NCBI GenBank assembly: GCA_002682825.1
Contig: NOKP01000002.1
Coordinates: forward strand, 3,909,378 to 3,973,377
Length of the DNA stretch: 64,000 bases
Reading direction: 5' to 3'
Source: Neonectria sp. B-13
Taxonomy: Eukaryota; Ascomycota; Sordariomycetes; Hypocreales; Nectriaceae
Shown one piece after another: positions 11,371-22,342 of the stretch. A model generated the notes under the pieces. The model was not told the DNA's origin and searched no databases. It saw only the letters and a list, made by a program, of their open reading frames with translations. Each line of letters opens with the position of its first letter. Position 1 is the first letter of the stretch. Position numbers and translations under genes: made by a program.

Positions 11371-12372
11371 ATGGCATCAGCTTCAGCTTACAGCTCAGGC
11401 CAGCTTCAAGAATTCTTTGCCCACGTCGGGTTACCTGAGCACTTCCGCCATGAATCACCTTCATTGAGCCTTTTAAAGGCGTTGCACACTCACTGCCTGT
11501 CAACGCTCCCGTACGAGAACCTTTCACTGCACTACAATGCCACTCACCAGATTGAGCTCGATCCGCAACACCTCTTCCGGAAAATAGTTACAGATAATCG
11601 AGGCCGAGGCGGGTTCTGCATGGAGATTGCGATTCTCTACAACCACATTCTTCGCGCCGCTGGCTTTGATGCTTACACCGCAGGTGTCAGGACTCGTGGC
11701 AGGCTTGAAGGCGTTCCGCAAGGAGACTATCCCGGATGGTATTTGTCCTTTTACCCAGCTCAAGGATTCAACACTAACTTTGCCTACAGGAACCACATCA
11801 TCAACGTTGTTACTTTCCCTGACGGTAGCAAGTACCACGCGGACGTTGCGTTTGGAGGCGACGGCGCGTTGTTTCCAATGCCCCTCATCGATGGCTTGGT
11901 GCACCATAACTTAGGAACACAGCAAATCCGATTAGTCCGCGACTGGATACCTCACCAGGTACACCGGACTGAAGACTCAAAACTATGGATCTACCAGTAC
12001 CGAAACGGCGTTGACAAAGACTGGAACTCGTTCTATTCCTTCCCGGGGATTGAGTTCTACGCATTGGACTGGGGCGTCGTCAACTTTTGGATCGGTAACC
12101 ATTCTTCAAGCCATCAGAGAGTCAATATGCTGGTCATCAAGTTTCTTCGGAGACTCAAGCAGGCTGAAGGAGAGCAGGAAGAGCACGAGATATATGGCAA
12201 GCGAATGCTAGTCAATGGCGTGGTCAAGGAAAACCTTGGCGGAAGGACGAAAGTCATCACTAAATGCAAGTCAGAAACAGAACGATTAGACGCGCTGGAG
12301 AAGTATTTTTCGATTTCGCTAGAAGTAAAGGAAAAGGAAGGAATCCGAGGGTATGTCTCAGAACTCCAGTAG
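11371..12372 (+). CDS. Arylamine N-acetyltransferase
   Basis: Single-exon 333-residue NAT that acylates arylamines from acetyl- or malonyl-CoA by a ping-pong mechanism. The full catalytic triad is visible: Cys83 in RGRGGFCMEIA, His142 in RNHIINVV and Asp158 in HADVAFGG. The N-terminal STLPYENLSLHY and the later FYSFPGIEFYALDW also fit the family. In Fusarium, NAT homologues (FDB2/NAT1) detoxify plant benzoxazolinones, so xenobiotic tolerance is a reasonable guess, not a demonstration. The stop codon lies 33 bp from that of the convergent orphan gene, so their transcripts probably overlap at the 3' ends. It is preceded by a GNAT acetyltransferase on the same strand, unrelated in fold. Confidence 0.93.
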   Translation: MASASAYSSGQLQEFFAHVGLPEHFRHESPSLSLLKALHTHCLSTLPYENLSLHYNATHQIELDPQHLFRKIVTDNRGRGGFCMEIAILYNHILRAAGFDAYTAGVRTRGRLEGVPQGDYPGWYLSFYPAQGFNTNFAYRNHIINVVTFPDGSKYHADVAFGGDGALFPMPLIDGLVHHNLGTQQIRLVRDWIPHQVHRTEDSKLWIYQYRNGVDKDWNSFYSFPGIEFYALDWGVVNFWIGNHSSSHQRVNMLVIKFLRRLKQAEGEQEEHEIYGKRMLVNGVVKENLGGRTKVITKCKSETERLDALEKYFSISLEVKEKEGIRGYVSELQ

Positions 12373-12405
12373 AATATCATGCGGAGTGGCCGTATATATA
12401 GCAAG

Positions 12406-12933
12406 TTACGCAAGTGGCAGTTGAGTCCTGAAGAAATCCCACGTAGCCCCTTCCTGCTTGGTTTCGACCAACGTCTTGCCATCGCTGCCCATATCCATCC
12501 TCCACAGTTCATTCCCATGCCTCATCAAAAGCTCATACCCGCCCTTCTTCGGGTGCGGACGCACGCAGAATTTCTCGTGTCCCTTGTGGTGAGCGACCCT
12601 TGCGATGAACTTTTTTCTCTCATCGTGACCGATGTACGTGCCCGAGATACTGTTGCGGAATCCCAGCCACCCATCCTTCTCCACGCATCGCCAGTGGAAT
12701 CCGCCTTGGGGACTGAGGCCGGTGCACAGCTGCAGCTGCCCATCGACAAGTGTGATGACCAGTCCGTGTTCGCGGTGCCGGATGATGAATACCTCATCGG
12801 GGCCTGGCACCGCTTCGTCCAGTGCGTCGAACCCATCACTGGTGATTGTCGTGGTAGTCGGCGTGTTACAGCCGTCGCCGTCGGCTGTCGACGCCATGGA
12901 CATGGAGTCGCAAAGCTCGATTTCCTTACTCAT
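12406..12933 (-). CDS. Conserved ascomycete protein of unknown function
   Basis: Single-exon protein of 175 residues. The ATG at 12933 was chosen; the open frame extends upstream only through a GTG. The first 50 residues are acidic, Thr-rich and probably disordered. The rest reads as a compact beta-rich domain with repeated short strands: FIIRHREHGLVITLVDG, WLGFRNSISGTYIGHD, HKGHEKFCVRPHPKKGGYEL and ELWRMDMGSDGKTLVE. The pattern of GTYIGHD and VRPHP with evenly spaced aromatic residues suggests a beta-trefoil or fascin-like fold, and I recall similar orphan proteins in many ascomycetes. No catalytic site is recognisable. Convergent with the arylamine acetyltransferase. Confidence 0.7.
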   Translation of the reverse strand: MSKEIELCDSMSMASTADGDGCNTPTTTTITSDGFDALDEAVPGPDEVFIIRHREHGLVITLVDGQLQLCTGLSPQGGFHWRCVEKDGWLGFRNSISGTYIGHDERKKFIARVAHHKGHEKFCVRPHPKKGGYELLMRHGNELWRMDMGSDGKTLVETKQEGATWDFFRTQLPLA

Positions 12934-15900
12934 TGCGTCGAATGGAACCACGTGGGGCGAGTTTTGATAGTATCGTTCTTTGGGGAGTGTTTCAAGACGT
13001 TCTCTCGGTCCTATGTTTCGCGGCTTGAGAAGGCTGATGAACTGTCGTTGGTTTGCGAATGATTACCACGTCATGGGTCGTCAAAATGGGATGCCTGGGA
13101 TGGACAGATCCAAACCCCACTCCGGTCACATGCTCAGGCTGATGGCATCCGAAATTCCGAACATCACATCAAATCGACCTGCAATTGACAAAATGCCCAC
13201 CAAGGGAAGTACTTAAATGACGAGAAGAAGCTCTATACATTCGGCGCAATAACCAGATTCGCTGGAGTTTTAGGTGTCTTAGACGTCGATGTCTGGTGTT
13301 GCAGCACGGGGATGGGGGTCTCGCATTGTCTAGGGTAAGCAGCCTCGAACTAAGTGGTAAACGCCGAGACGTTCAAGTATATTTAGGGACACCTAGACTT
13401 GTGTTATTTACATCGTGCTTATTATTTGCTACCATTGAATGACCAAGCTACGCAGGTGATTCATACTCTTCTGTCAGATGCTCATGTGCGGTGCATGGTA
13501 CGCCGGGAACAACCCGAGCTCAGGGTTCGGCCAGAAGATTCGACTGGTGAACTCTAGGAGACAAACCACGAGTTGAAGAAGAACAAATCACTCTCACTGT
13601 AGTCACTTATGATCTGACTACTCCGAAATCGAGTCATGAGTCTGACGCAGAAATGTTCCGCTTCGGTGGATGTAACTGACCACAGCCACGGGTCAGCTGC
13701 AGGCGCATCGTTGCAGTCTGCAATGCCACGCAATAACACGTTGGTTGCCAGGGACAGTTTCGAGGGTTCAATTGCATAAAACACAGAAGGACACGCACGT
13801 TATGTACCGACTTAACCCGGGTGGTAAGCCATTGCGCACCAACACCCCGAACACTTGACGTCGTCTGCGTTTGCGACTCCGTCGTCACCCGACCCGTCGA
13901 GGCCAATCTCTGGATGGATGATACGCCTCTAAGCTGCAAGAAACCTCGAGACGCGGGCCAAATGTGACAAGCCACATACATGGTCGCCTCGTGACTGTCC
14001 GCGCACCAACCAGTGAGTAATTAATTAATGTCTCTTTACTTACCCCAGGAGACGTTCCACCAGCCCAATACGGATCTATACCGCATCCCGAGGCTGCAGA
14101 GCCCCATACTAAGCACGCAGCAGGCCTCGCAAGCGACTCCAGATGAACTGGACCCTTTGACGAGCCACGGCAGCCCCGTTGCTGCAAATGAGAGACTCCG
14201 GAATTTCTCAGAATGACAGTGGACTGAACTGCAAGGCGCCGTTGTGCAGCATCCGTCGCAGCCGAGCGCCACGCTGAATTCCAGACTTGAGGGAGTACGG
14301 CGAGCGAGGTCTAGACGCGTCCAACGGCCCGCCACCACAAAAAGGCCCCCGTGGAATAGCAACCCTGAAGTCTCAGTGGCACCAGTCATGGTTGGCACCA
14401 TCGCAGTAACCTCCCAAAAAGAGAGAGGGCGTTCTGGTTGTGTTGCCTAGACCGCCTAGACTTTTACACCGTCGCTGTGGCTCAGAGCACGCGCACAACA
14501 CGCAGCGTGGTCTGGAACCTTGGCCCACACACAACTCAGGGTCTTCGTATTCCCGAAGCGTTCCCACCGCGAGGTGCGGATGAGTCCAGGGTTGGATGAA
14601 TTGAACAAAGGACCGTGGAAGCCTTGGTGCGCACAGTCCAGTGCAGGGAGGCGCTGCAAGGGCTTGGTACGGACGTGCCCGTACGTGCTGGAGGTGTGGT
14701 CGAACAAGGGCTAGAAAGGCGAAGGCCGCGAAACGCGAGACCGCGGATTGCGAGGCGCCACTGAAACGATATTGGACGCCCAGAATGACATTCTGGAAGG
14801 TCACGCATTGCGCTGCAGTCCGCTCTGGGGCTGCGCACGCTGGGGTCTGGATACGAGACACGGTGAGATTGGGTAACTGTTCTGGGCGACGTCTCTTACT
14901 GCGGCTTGGTGAACACCGAGAGACGGCGTTAGTAGCCGGACTTCGGGGTCGTCGAACGCTTCGGAGGCATGGGTAGCCCCTGGTCTTCTCGGGGTCGGCT
15001 CTTCTAGAACGCGCGAAGAAGAGGTATTGCTCCAAACCAGCATGTGTATCACATGTAAGGGGTCCTCTTGGTCATTTTGCAGGGTTGTCCTTCTTCCTGT
15101 CCCTGCAGAAATCAACCAAAATGCTCAAACAAATGGGGGATAATCGCGAAAGCCAACCGACCGCCCCACCTAGTTCAGACAACACACATGTTGTAAGTCT
15201 ATGCGGCTTCTCGAGCTCGAGATGGCCATTCATCTCGTTCATTCCTTCGTTCCGGAAGATTTAGTGATGTCATGTTTGATAGTCTCAGGCTCTGAGGGGT
15301 AGGGATATGATTTCCACCACGGCATTCGTGCTCCGGAGTGATATCCATTGCTGCCTAGACAAACACCTCCAAAGAACTTGAGTGGTTTGAAGTTGAATAA
15401 GGGGCCTCAGATGATGAGGCGAAGTTCGAGACAGGGACGCCGCCCAATAGATCGGTCTGAAGCAAAAGAAGGATCCAGCGTCGGCTCATGTAACCGGAGA
15501 ATCGACAGGGCATTGGGCGCTATGACCGTCACCAATGGTTCGTTCGAAGTTCAAAGGCGCCCATGCTTATTTTAGCTTCTAGATGGAGTTGCGATTCGGT
15601 TTGATTTGGGGTTGACGATGGGCTAAAAATACCATTGATGAGAGTTCAAGATTGAGCGAGTGTCTTTGGGCCTGGACCGAAGCCTCGCCCTTCTGAAAAC
15701 GTCCCTGGAGAAACCGAGACCTGGTACGCCTTAGTGAGTCGTACGAGAAAGTAGTGAGAGGAGGGTGAATATCTGTAGTCTGGCTGCAAGAACAATCTCC
15801 ATCATGGCTTGCTTCTGCCTTGGCAAAAGGTAGCCATGATTCCATTTCGAGACATCTCACCTGGCCCTCAACACGCCAAGGGATGCAACGTATCCGTCAC

Positions 15901-18900
15901 GACAAGCCGTCTCTTGATCGCGTTAGACTCGGAGGGGGCCCTCGTCTGTTCAAATTGGGTTGTCTGACTCTTTGGCCAGATCCGTGCGCAACTTTCCTCA
16001 GGGTAAATTTAGCAAAGAAGGTCAGGCATTTCCCAGACGGCCGTATGCAGGCTACGGATCGTTCTAGCTTGTTAGGCGGGCCAGGGTTACATCCAAGCTC
16101 AGCCTGGTGCAGGTGCTAATTCTGGAGGGTTGAAGGACTGCGAGAGAATATGGCTCTGGCTGAGGCACAGCAATGCAGTGATATCGCAACACGGCCACGA
16201 TTGTCAGCATGTACTCAAAGGAGTGGACAGCTTGGCTACGCAGTTGTAGAGGAGTTAGTCAAGCCCCAACATGCGGCAATCTCCCTTTGCTGTTCGTTCT
16301 TCTCCCTAGGCCCCAACGGTTTAGACCTCCAGACATGGCTTTGTGCAGCATCAACAAGGCCGTGGATTTAAGGGTCCAAGCGGGTCGTGATAGGAAGCAA
16401 CGGGGCGCGACAACGTGAGTCGGGCTGAGGCCGTAGCGCGACGACGACCATTGGTCGACAGAGTGCTGGCCCACCCTCCCTCAGACCTCAGACCAACGAC
16501 GGAAATGGAGGCCCTGCCAAGAGGCGGCCGCTGAGGCCTAGACTTCTGGACCCTGATGGCGGGGACGCAGCCTTTGTCAGTTTGTGTCGCCGGAGCTATC
16601 GGGTCGGCGAGTGAGCGAGCTGCGAGGATCACGCAGACGGCAGAGCAGAGCCTTGCTAAACTGAAAAGGCCGCTTGGCCATATGATGTGACGATACGAAA
16701 GTACGCTGTCCAGCCGACTTCGTCCCGTCGCATCCGTCGGGGGCACGGCATCTCGGAGAAAAAGCCTTGGCACTTCGGGCTGTATTCGTACGTCGTACCC
16801 TGGGCACAGCAGTTTTCGTACAGATGATAGCCCAAAGGGGATCTTTCGGCGGTGAGGCGTTTGGCAGACGCCGACGGCCTGACGAACGGATTGTTCCTGG
16901 AGCGGCTCTCGCCCGGTCTCGGCTCCGGGAGGGACGTGGGATCCGGAATGCGGCATCGCAGGGATGAAACCAGTTGCGGCGAGTGGCGAATAATGCGGGC
17001 CGCACAACACGCCCAAACGAGCAAGAGCTTTTTGAGAAAGCATTCTGAGAAATGTGCCTGAACGGCGACCGGCATCCGAGGTTTGGCATGTGGAGCGGGC
17101 GGAGGGGGGTGGTCTCAATATACCTTCATCATCAAACTCGTGCGGACGAGAGTAGGACGAGAGTAACTTTCGACCCACGGGCTGGTGGTCGAGACGCAGC
17201 GGCGTCGAGGAGCTCCAGGGACGACAGAGACATAATTATTAGTGTGTAATGGGTGAGCCATGACGAACAGACTAGGCCGGGCTAGTCAAAGTGCGTATCA
17301 TCAGACGTTCGGTGCATTGTATCCGTTTATAACGGTTCGGTGACGCAAACAAACCATCGAGGGGCAATCGACGGTTGATGCCACATCAAGGAGCAGATCG
17401 AGATGTAACCATTTCGATGCTCACCCTCTGTAACGACATGACGATCAAACAAGTCCGTCTTGTCGCCTGTCAATCAGAGTCCCCGAAAACCCCACTACTC
17501 GCCCTTGCTATCGGGAACCGACTAGACCTCCTGGATCTCTTCATCGGCCTCGCACATTTCTGCGGAGCAAGGCGTACGTGTAACAAAACAGCTTATATTC
17601 GGCTGCGCGTATCAGCAGCGAGAGCGGCCCAAGGCGACGATCACTCTGGAGAAATGTCGGACGATCACAGGTCGATGAGCCACAGCGCGAGCCGATGCGA
17701 GGGCACCGGCACGTGGGATGCGTCCATGTTTGTCGACCTAGGGGGCGACCAGTGCAAAATGTCTGACGAGGTTTTCCCAGAGAAGAGATGATGGGCGTCT
17801 GGTTGGGGGGACAGTGATAAGATGAAACTCGGTTGGGACGATTGCATCATGGGCCTCGGATGAAGATCGAAAAAATGTGCCAATGCAGACGGCAGACGAG
17901 GATGACGACGGAGTCATCCGAGCAAGACACAGAGGAGGCGGATGGACAATCAGGATAAATGCCCACCTGCCGCCTTAGCAGCTAACTATGCCGTGCACTA
18001 CATAAGTATCCTTGGCGTGGTTACGGGCAAGAGTGCCCGGGGGAGACGTCTCTCGATTTGTTGGCGATACAGCATCGATCGAGATCCGTGTAAGATGCCA
18101 GCCGGGCAGTGCCAAGCTAGGACAAAGAGCCGGAGCGCAAGAGGCTTTTGAGTCTACGACGTCAATCCAATCCGGCGCGAAAACCTGCCTGGCTTGCGGG
18201 GTCAGGGTGGTAATCTGGCCATGTCGTGCCATTCTTCGAAGATTCCATGGAATGCCTGGATGTGTGCAGAAACACCATCGAGAGACGAATGAGAGAAGAT
18301 TTCGCGCGCGAAGGGATTTGCTTGGGTTTCGTGCACAGCCTACGTTTGGCGTCGCGACATGGGACCAAATTAGGCACTCGGCGGTGTCTGAGTATCCGTA
18401 AGTTCGTCGCTGCTATCCGTCCGTATTGCCGTACTTTCTCAGGGGCCGATACGCTGAAGAACCAAACGGACGGATCCCTCGCCAAGGAAGATGAGATACT
18501 CCACGGTAATGAGCTGAAGGGTGCAGAACAACGCACACCGTGGCTTCCTTGCCGTCTTTTTCGCTGTCGCCGTCATCATATCACCCATCCATCATCGACT
18601 GCCAAGCGAGCTACTATTCTGGAGAGCTGAGTATCGGAAATTGGCAGGGTCATCAAGGAGTCGCCGATGGGGCTAATCCGTTCTGGGGGATCGGCTCAAA
18701 CCTCAAACTGCCCAACCAAGCAAGGGGCCTGGGCGATGAAATCCAATGAGATGAACAGACCTGTGCTCAGTGACAGACAGGCGCACCCAGCAGCCAAGTA
18801 GCCAAGCACCAAAGAGCGAACCAAAGGCAGCAGCCAAAGGGACCAATCACAGCCTGCCAACCAAAGTCAAGAAAGCCCTGTCCCGTGGTTCCGTCTTGTC

Positions 18901-21500
18901 CGTCCAGCTCGACAGGGCCCCACAGACTCCGTCCTGAGGCCCCGATTAGTCTATATCTACGCGGTTGCCCGATATATGCAGCAATCGCGGCGGGCTGTCG
19001 CTGGTCGATGTCAGCAGGGCGCGGTGAGTCACCACGCTTGACAAGGTGACCGTGGGGTTATCAATCCCTGGACTGAGACAGCAGATTGATACTCCATTTC
19101 TACGACGCACGGGTGAGCATTGCTGACCAACACCCAGCCTTGTCTAAGTGTTGTACAATAAAGGAATCGACGTTATTCGTAGACCGCCTGAAATAGGGAC
19201 ATACACGTAGTGTTGTTTAATGCCCAAGAGTATTGACTTTATGCGGGCATATTCAAGGTTCTGCTGGTGACACTGGTCGTTTCAATGTATCTTTCAATGC
19301 TTCCCTCAGACGGACATGCATGCAGTCGATCATGGGTGCTCAAGTGCTCTAATTACGACTCCATACTGCCTCGCTCCTAGCTCAGTATTCGCACAGAGAG
19401 CCCCGGAGCCCAGCCCAACGGTTCAGGCACTCAACAACTGACAAGGTCCGGGTGCTTAAACCTCAGCGCCCGACCACCACAAACGGGCCCAGCCGCCCAA
19501 GCCCAAAGGAAACTTAAGGTCGGTCAATAAAAGGGCCCCGTCTTGTGAAATTTTTCTTTCAACCCCGAAGAGAAGCCCGCGGGGGGCCCCGGCGGCGCAT
19601 CCAAGGGTCCGTCCCGAGAAGCCGGACAGCGTCCGCCCCGTTCAGGCCCCGTCGGGCCCCCGTCCTGCTATTCAGCCAGCAGGCGAGTCCCCTGTTCGAC
19701 AAGAGAAAAACCCTTGTTAAGTTTTTGTGATAGTGACAGTTTGAGGCTTTGTTGTGCTGCACCCCGAGGCGCAATCCATCAAAGCCCCGCGGGACGCGTT
19801 GGCGCTTTCTGGAGTACATGACACACCCTGGACACCTCGAGACAAAAAAGGTTTGCCTCAGAGTTCGGCGTGTTGTTTCGTTTCTATTCGCCGCCGGGGT
19901 GCCCACACAGCCGAGACCGAGCACCGTCGCAAAGCCGAGAAATTGTTATCGCCGTGCGACAACGCTCTTTTGGCATGTCGTTGGTCGCGGGCATATCGTG
20001 GGCTTGAAACATGCATCCAGGCTTCCAAACCCCCCATTACGTAGACCGGCTAGCCCGCTAATCTGCGTGGTTGCCATTGCCGATGACAGACACCGTCACA
20101 TTTGGCGCTGAGCGCTGATTTTCCCTTGCTCGGGTTGGACGGCTCAGATCATGGAGCCTGGAGGATGCGCGAGCGCCAAGTGCACTTGAAAGCCACGGAC
20201 ATGGTTCGGCGCCAAGTCCAATGTCCTTCCAGCTTCAGGCCGAGATGTCCGGCCGTCCGTCCATCCATCCCTGCGCTGCGTGTATGTGCCCTTGACCGGG
20301 CTTTTTGTTGATCGCTTTCTCTAGGCTGCTACTATGTACAGGGCGCCGCCGTTGACTCACTTCACCTCGCCAACAGAGGACAACGCAGCAGTTTCAAGCC
20401 TCGGGCGACACAAGGTGACGCATCATCGCACGTCCGAGACAGAATAACGCATCGTTGATGGGAAGTCGGCAGAGGCTCCCCGAGCAGGGAGGTTCCCGTC
20501 CGGCGGAGGCGGAATGTCAGGGCAACAACAACAACAAATCGCAAAGGAGAGATAGCGACAAGCCATAGGCAAGCTGGCAACTGCAGCAACCGCAGCGAAC
20601 GTGGAAAGCTTGTTGTTAGTGGTCAACTCACAAGCAGCCGGCCCCGGACTCAGAAACAGCCCAAAGTGTATTTGAAGCGCGCAGTCCTGGAGTCCCTGCA
20701 GCAGTCTTCGGCAACGTGATGCGAGTTATGTGTTATGTCCGGGCCCTCTTGTTCTTGACCTCTTGACCTTTTGGTTAGCGATAGAGTGGCTGCTCCCGAG
20801 AAAGGCGCCTCCGAAACAGCCGGGCGCGTCCAGTAGAATGCGTTTCCTAGGTTCCTAACCCCAACCAGAACCGGCCCAGGGTGCGGCAGACGGGATGAAA
20901 TGGATATGAAAAGCTGTCATGAGGGCAAGCGCTGATGGCTAGCAGCACTCCTAGTGGTGACCGGTGGACCTGTGACCGCCCGCCTCGCACACGCAACATG
21001 CTGGGGCTCAATTCGCATACATGCATACAAGCATACCACTTACGCAAGCCCTTTTCGAAACGGAGGACCCGGCAGACGGAGGGCAGAGGGGAACGGGCGG
21101 ACGGGCTTCGCCTGGCTTAGACCTTGACGTTGCATCGAGGCTCCAGCCTCCAAGTTCCACGCCTACAGGCTACCGACCTACGCCCGCGCCCCCGATGGAG
21201 GCTTCCATTCGACGCTTCGTACCGTAAACTGGCGCTGCACTGCGCTGCAACTGTCGCACACGCCCTCCCGAAGATAGATGCGCACGCCCAACTCGCTCAC
21301 GCTCGCCCAACGCGCACCCCCCCAGGCTTCGTCGTCGTCTCGGCCTCCGCCCTCTCCGCCAAGACGCATGCGACCCGCGCAAGCCATCGCGCATCCACAT
21401 CCATCCCTAGGGCCCTTTTTCCTTCTTGCGCGGGCGTGTGCCCTGCCTGGCCTTAAGACACGACCGCTGCCGATCCCTACTCCCTGCCGCGCACTCCCTC
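12934..21500. other. 8.6-kb gene-free tract
   Basis: Many overlapping frames on both strands (the longest 275 codons, 16351-17178 minus) are rich in Arg, Pro and Ser and resemble no family, as expected for GC-moderate noncoding DNA. I see no transposase, reverse transcriptase, long terminal repeat or tRNA. The base composition does not show the TA-rich collapse of strong RIP. Noncoding transcripts cannot be excluded. Confidence 0.5.
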
Positions 21501-22066
21501 GCAACAGTTCTGTAGTCATCGACGATCTAGCTTGAAGCCCAGGACCACACCCAGCAAGGACGGAAAAACCAAACAGATTGATTTCCTTTTCTAGGCCGCT
21601 TTATCCCCCCTTTTCCATCTGCTCGTTCTCTTCATCTTGCTCCAGACACCAAAACACCACAGCTCCAAAGTAACCAACACAAACACAGACCCTGGCTCGC
21701 TGATACGAAAGGAACATTCATATCCCAAAATACCTACACGCCCGTTCCCACTCAAGGAAGGACCCCAGGACCCAAGACCAGGACCCTTCAATCTTCCATC
21801 GTTGGAAAAACGACCTTCAGCCCAGTGCTCCTGCAACCAACCGGACTAAGCCTCAGCCACCTGCAGACCCGTGCTGCCTCATCGCCCTGTTCAATTTAAT
21901 ACAGGACACACCCCGGTCGGTTATTCAAGCCCGCCTGCCAGCCTGTTCTAGTCAGCCAAGGAAGCCAAAGCCCGCCCGCCAGCCAACACATTCACATCCC
22001 CCGTCCGTCATCCATCACCCATCACCCACTCCCCGTCCCCTGACGTGGAGATATAATACATCCACC
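21501..22066 (+). promoter_or_regulatory. CT-rich leader of the zinc-ribbon orphan gene
   Basis: The plus strand becomes C/A- and pyrimidine-rich with runs such as CCCGCCCGCCAGCC and repeated CATCCATCACCC just before the ATG at 22067. This is the usual look of a fungal 5' leader, and supports the strand and start of the small gene. Confidence 0.5.
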
Positions 22067-22342
22067 ATGCCCTCCTCCAGCTTCCAGCGCAACGGCTCTT
22101 CGTCTTCTTCGTCTTCTTCCTCTCAAGCTTCCGACTCAGACTCCAACTCTGCCACCGGCTTCAGACACAGCATGGACTCCGTACAACTCCCTATCGCCTC
22201 GGTCGAGGTGCTTCGCTGCATGCGATGTGCTCGCTCCGTCGAGGCCACCTCCACCGACGACATCACCGCCATGGGCATGGTCCGCATCGCACACAACCTC
22301 TACTACTGCGAACGCTGTGCCAAGATGGTCGGCTACAAGTAG
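22067..22342 (+). CDS. Small zinc-ribbon-like orphan protein
   Basis: A 91-residue single-exon protein. Residues 1-45 are a Ser/Asn-rich disordered head (a run of nine Ser). The C-terminal 45 residues hold two Cys pairs, CMRC and CERC, about 30 residues apart, fitting a zinc ribbon, and end in CAKMVGYK. I recall near-identical short proteins across filamentous ascomycetes, with the same two pairs and the same last residues, annotated only as hypothetical. The leader upstream is long and CT-rich, and there is no neighbour within 5 kb. Role unknown; a protein- or nucleic-acid-binding zinc module is the most that can be said. Confidence 0.72.
   Translation: MPSSSFQRNGSSSSSSSSSQASDSDSNSATGFRHSMDSVQLPIASVEVLRCMRCARSVEATSTDDITAMGMVRIAHNLYYCERCAKMVGYK

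Noticed and set aside
14373..17178. Long overlapping frames on both strands (up to 275 codons)
   Set aside because: They are Arg/Pro/Ser-rich, overlap each other, show no motif or splice pattern, and fit chance frames in GC-moderate DNA.
21124..21836. Frames on both strands before the zinc-ribbon gene
   Set aside because: They fall in CT-rich leader DNA, are mutually overlapping and have no protein character.
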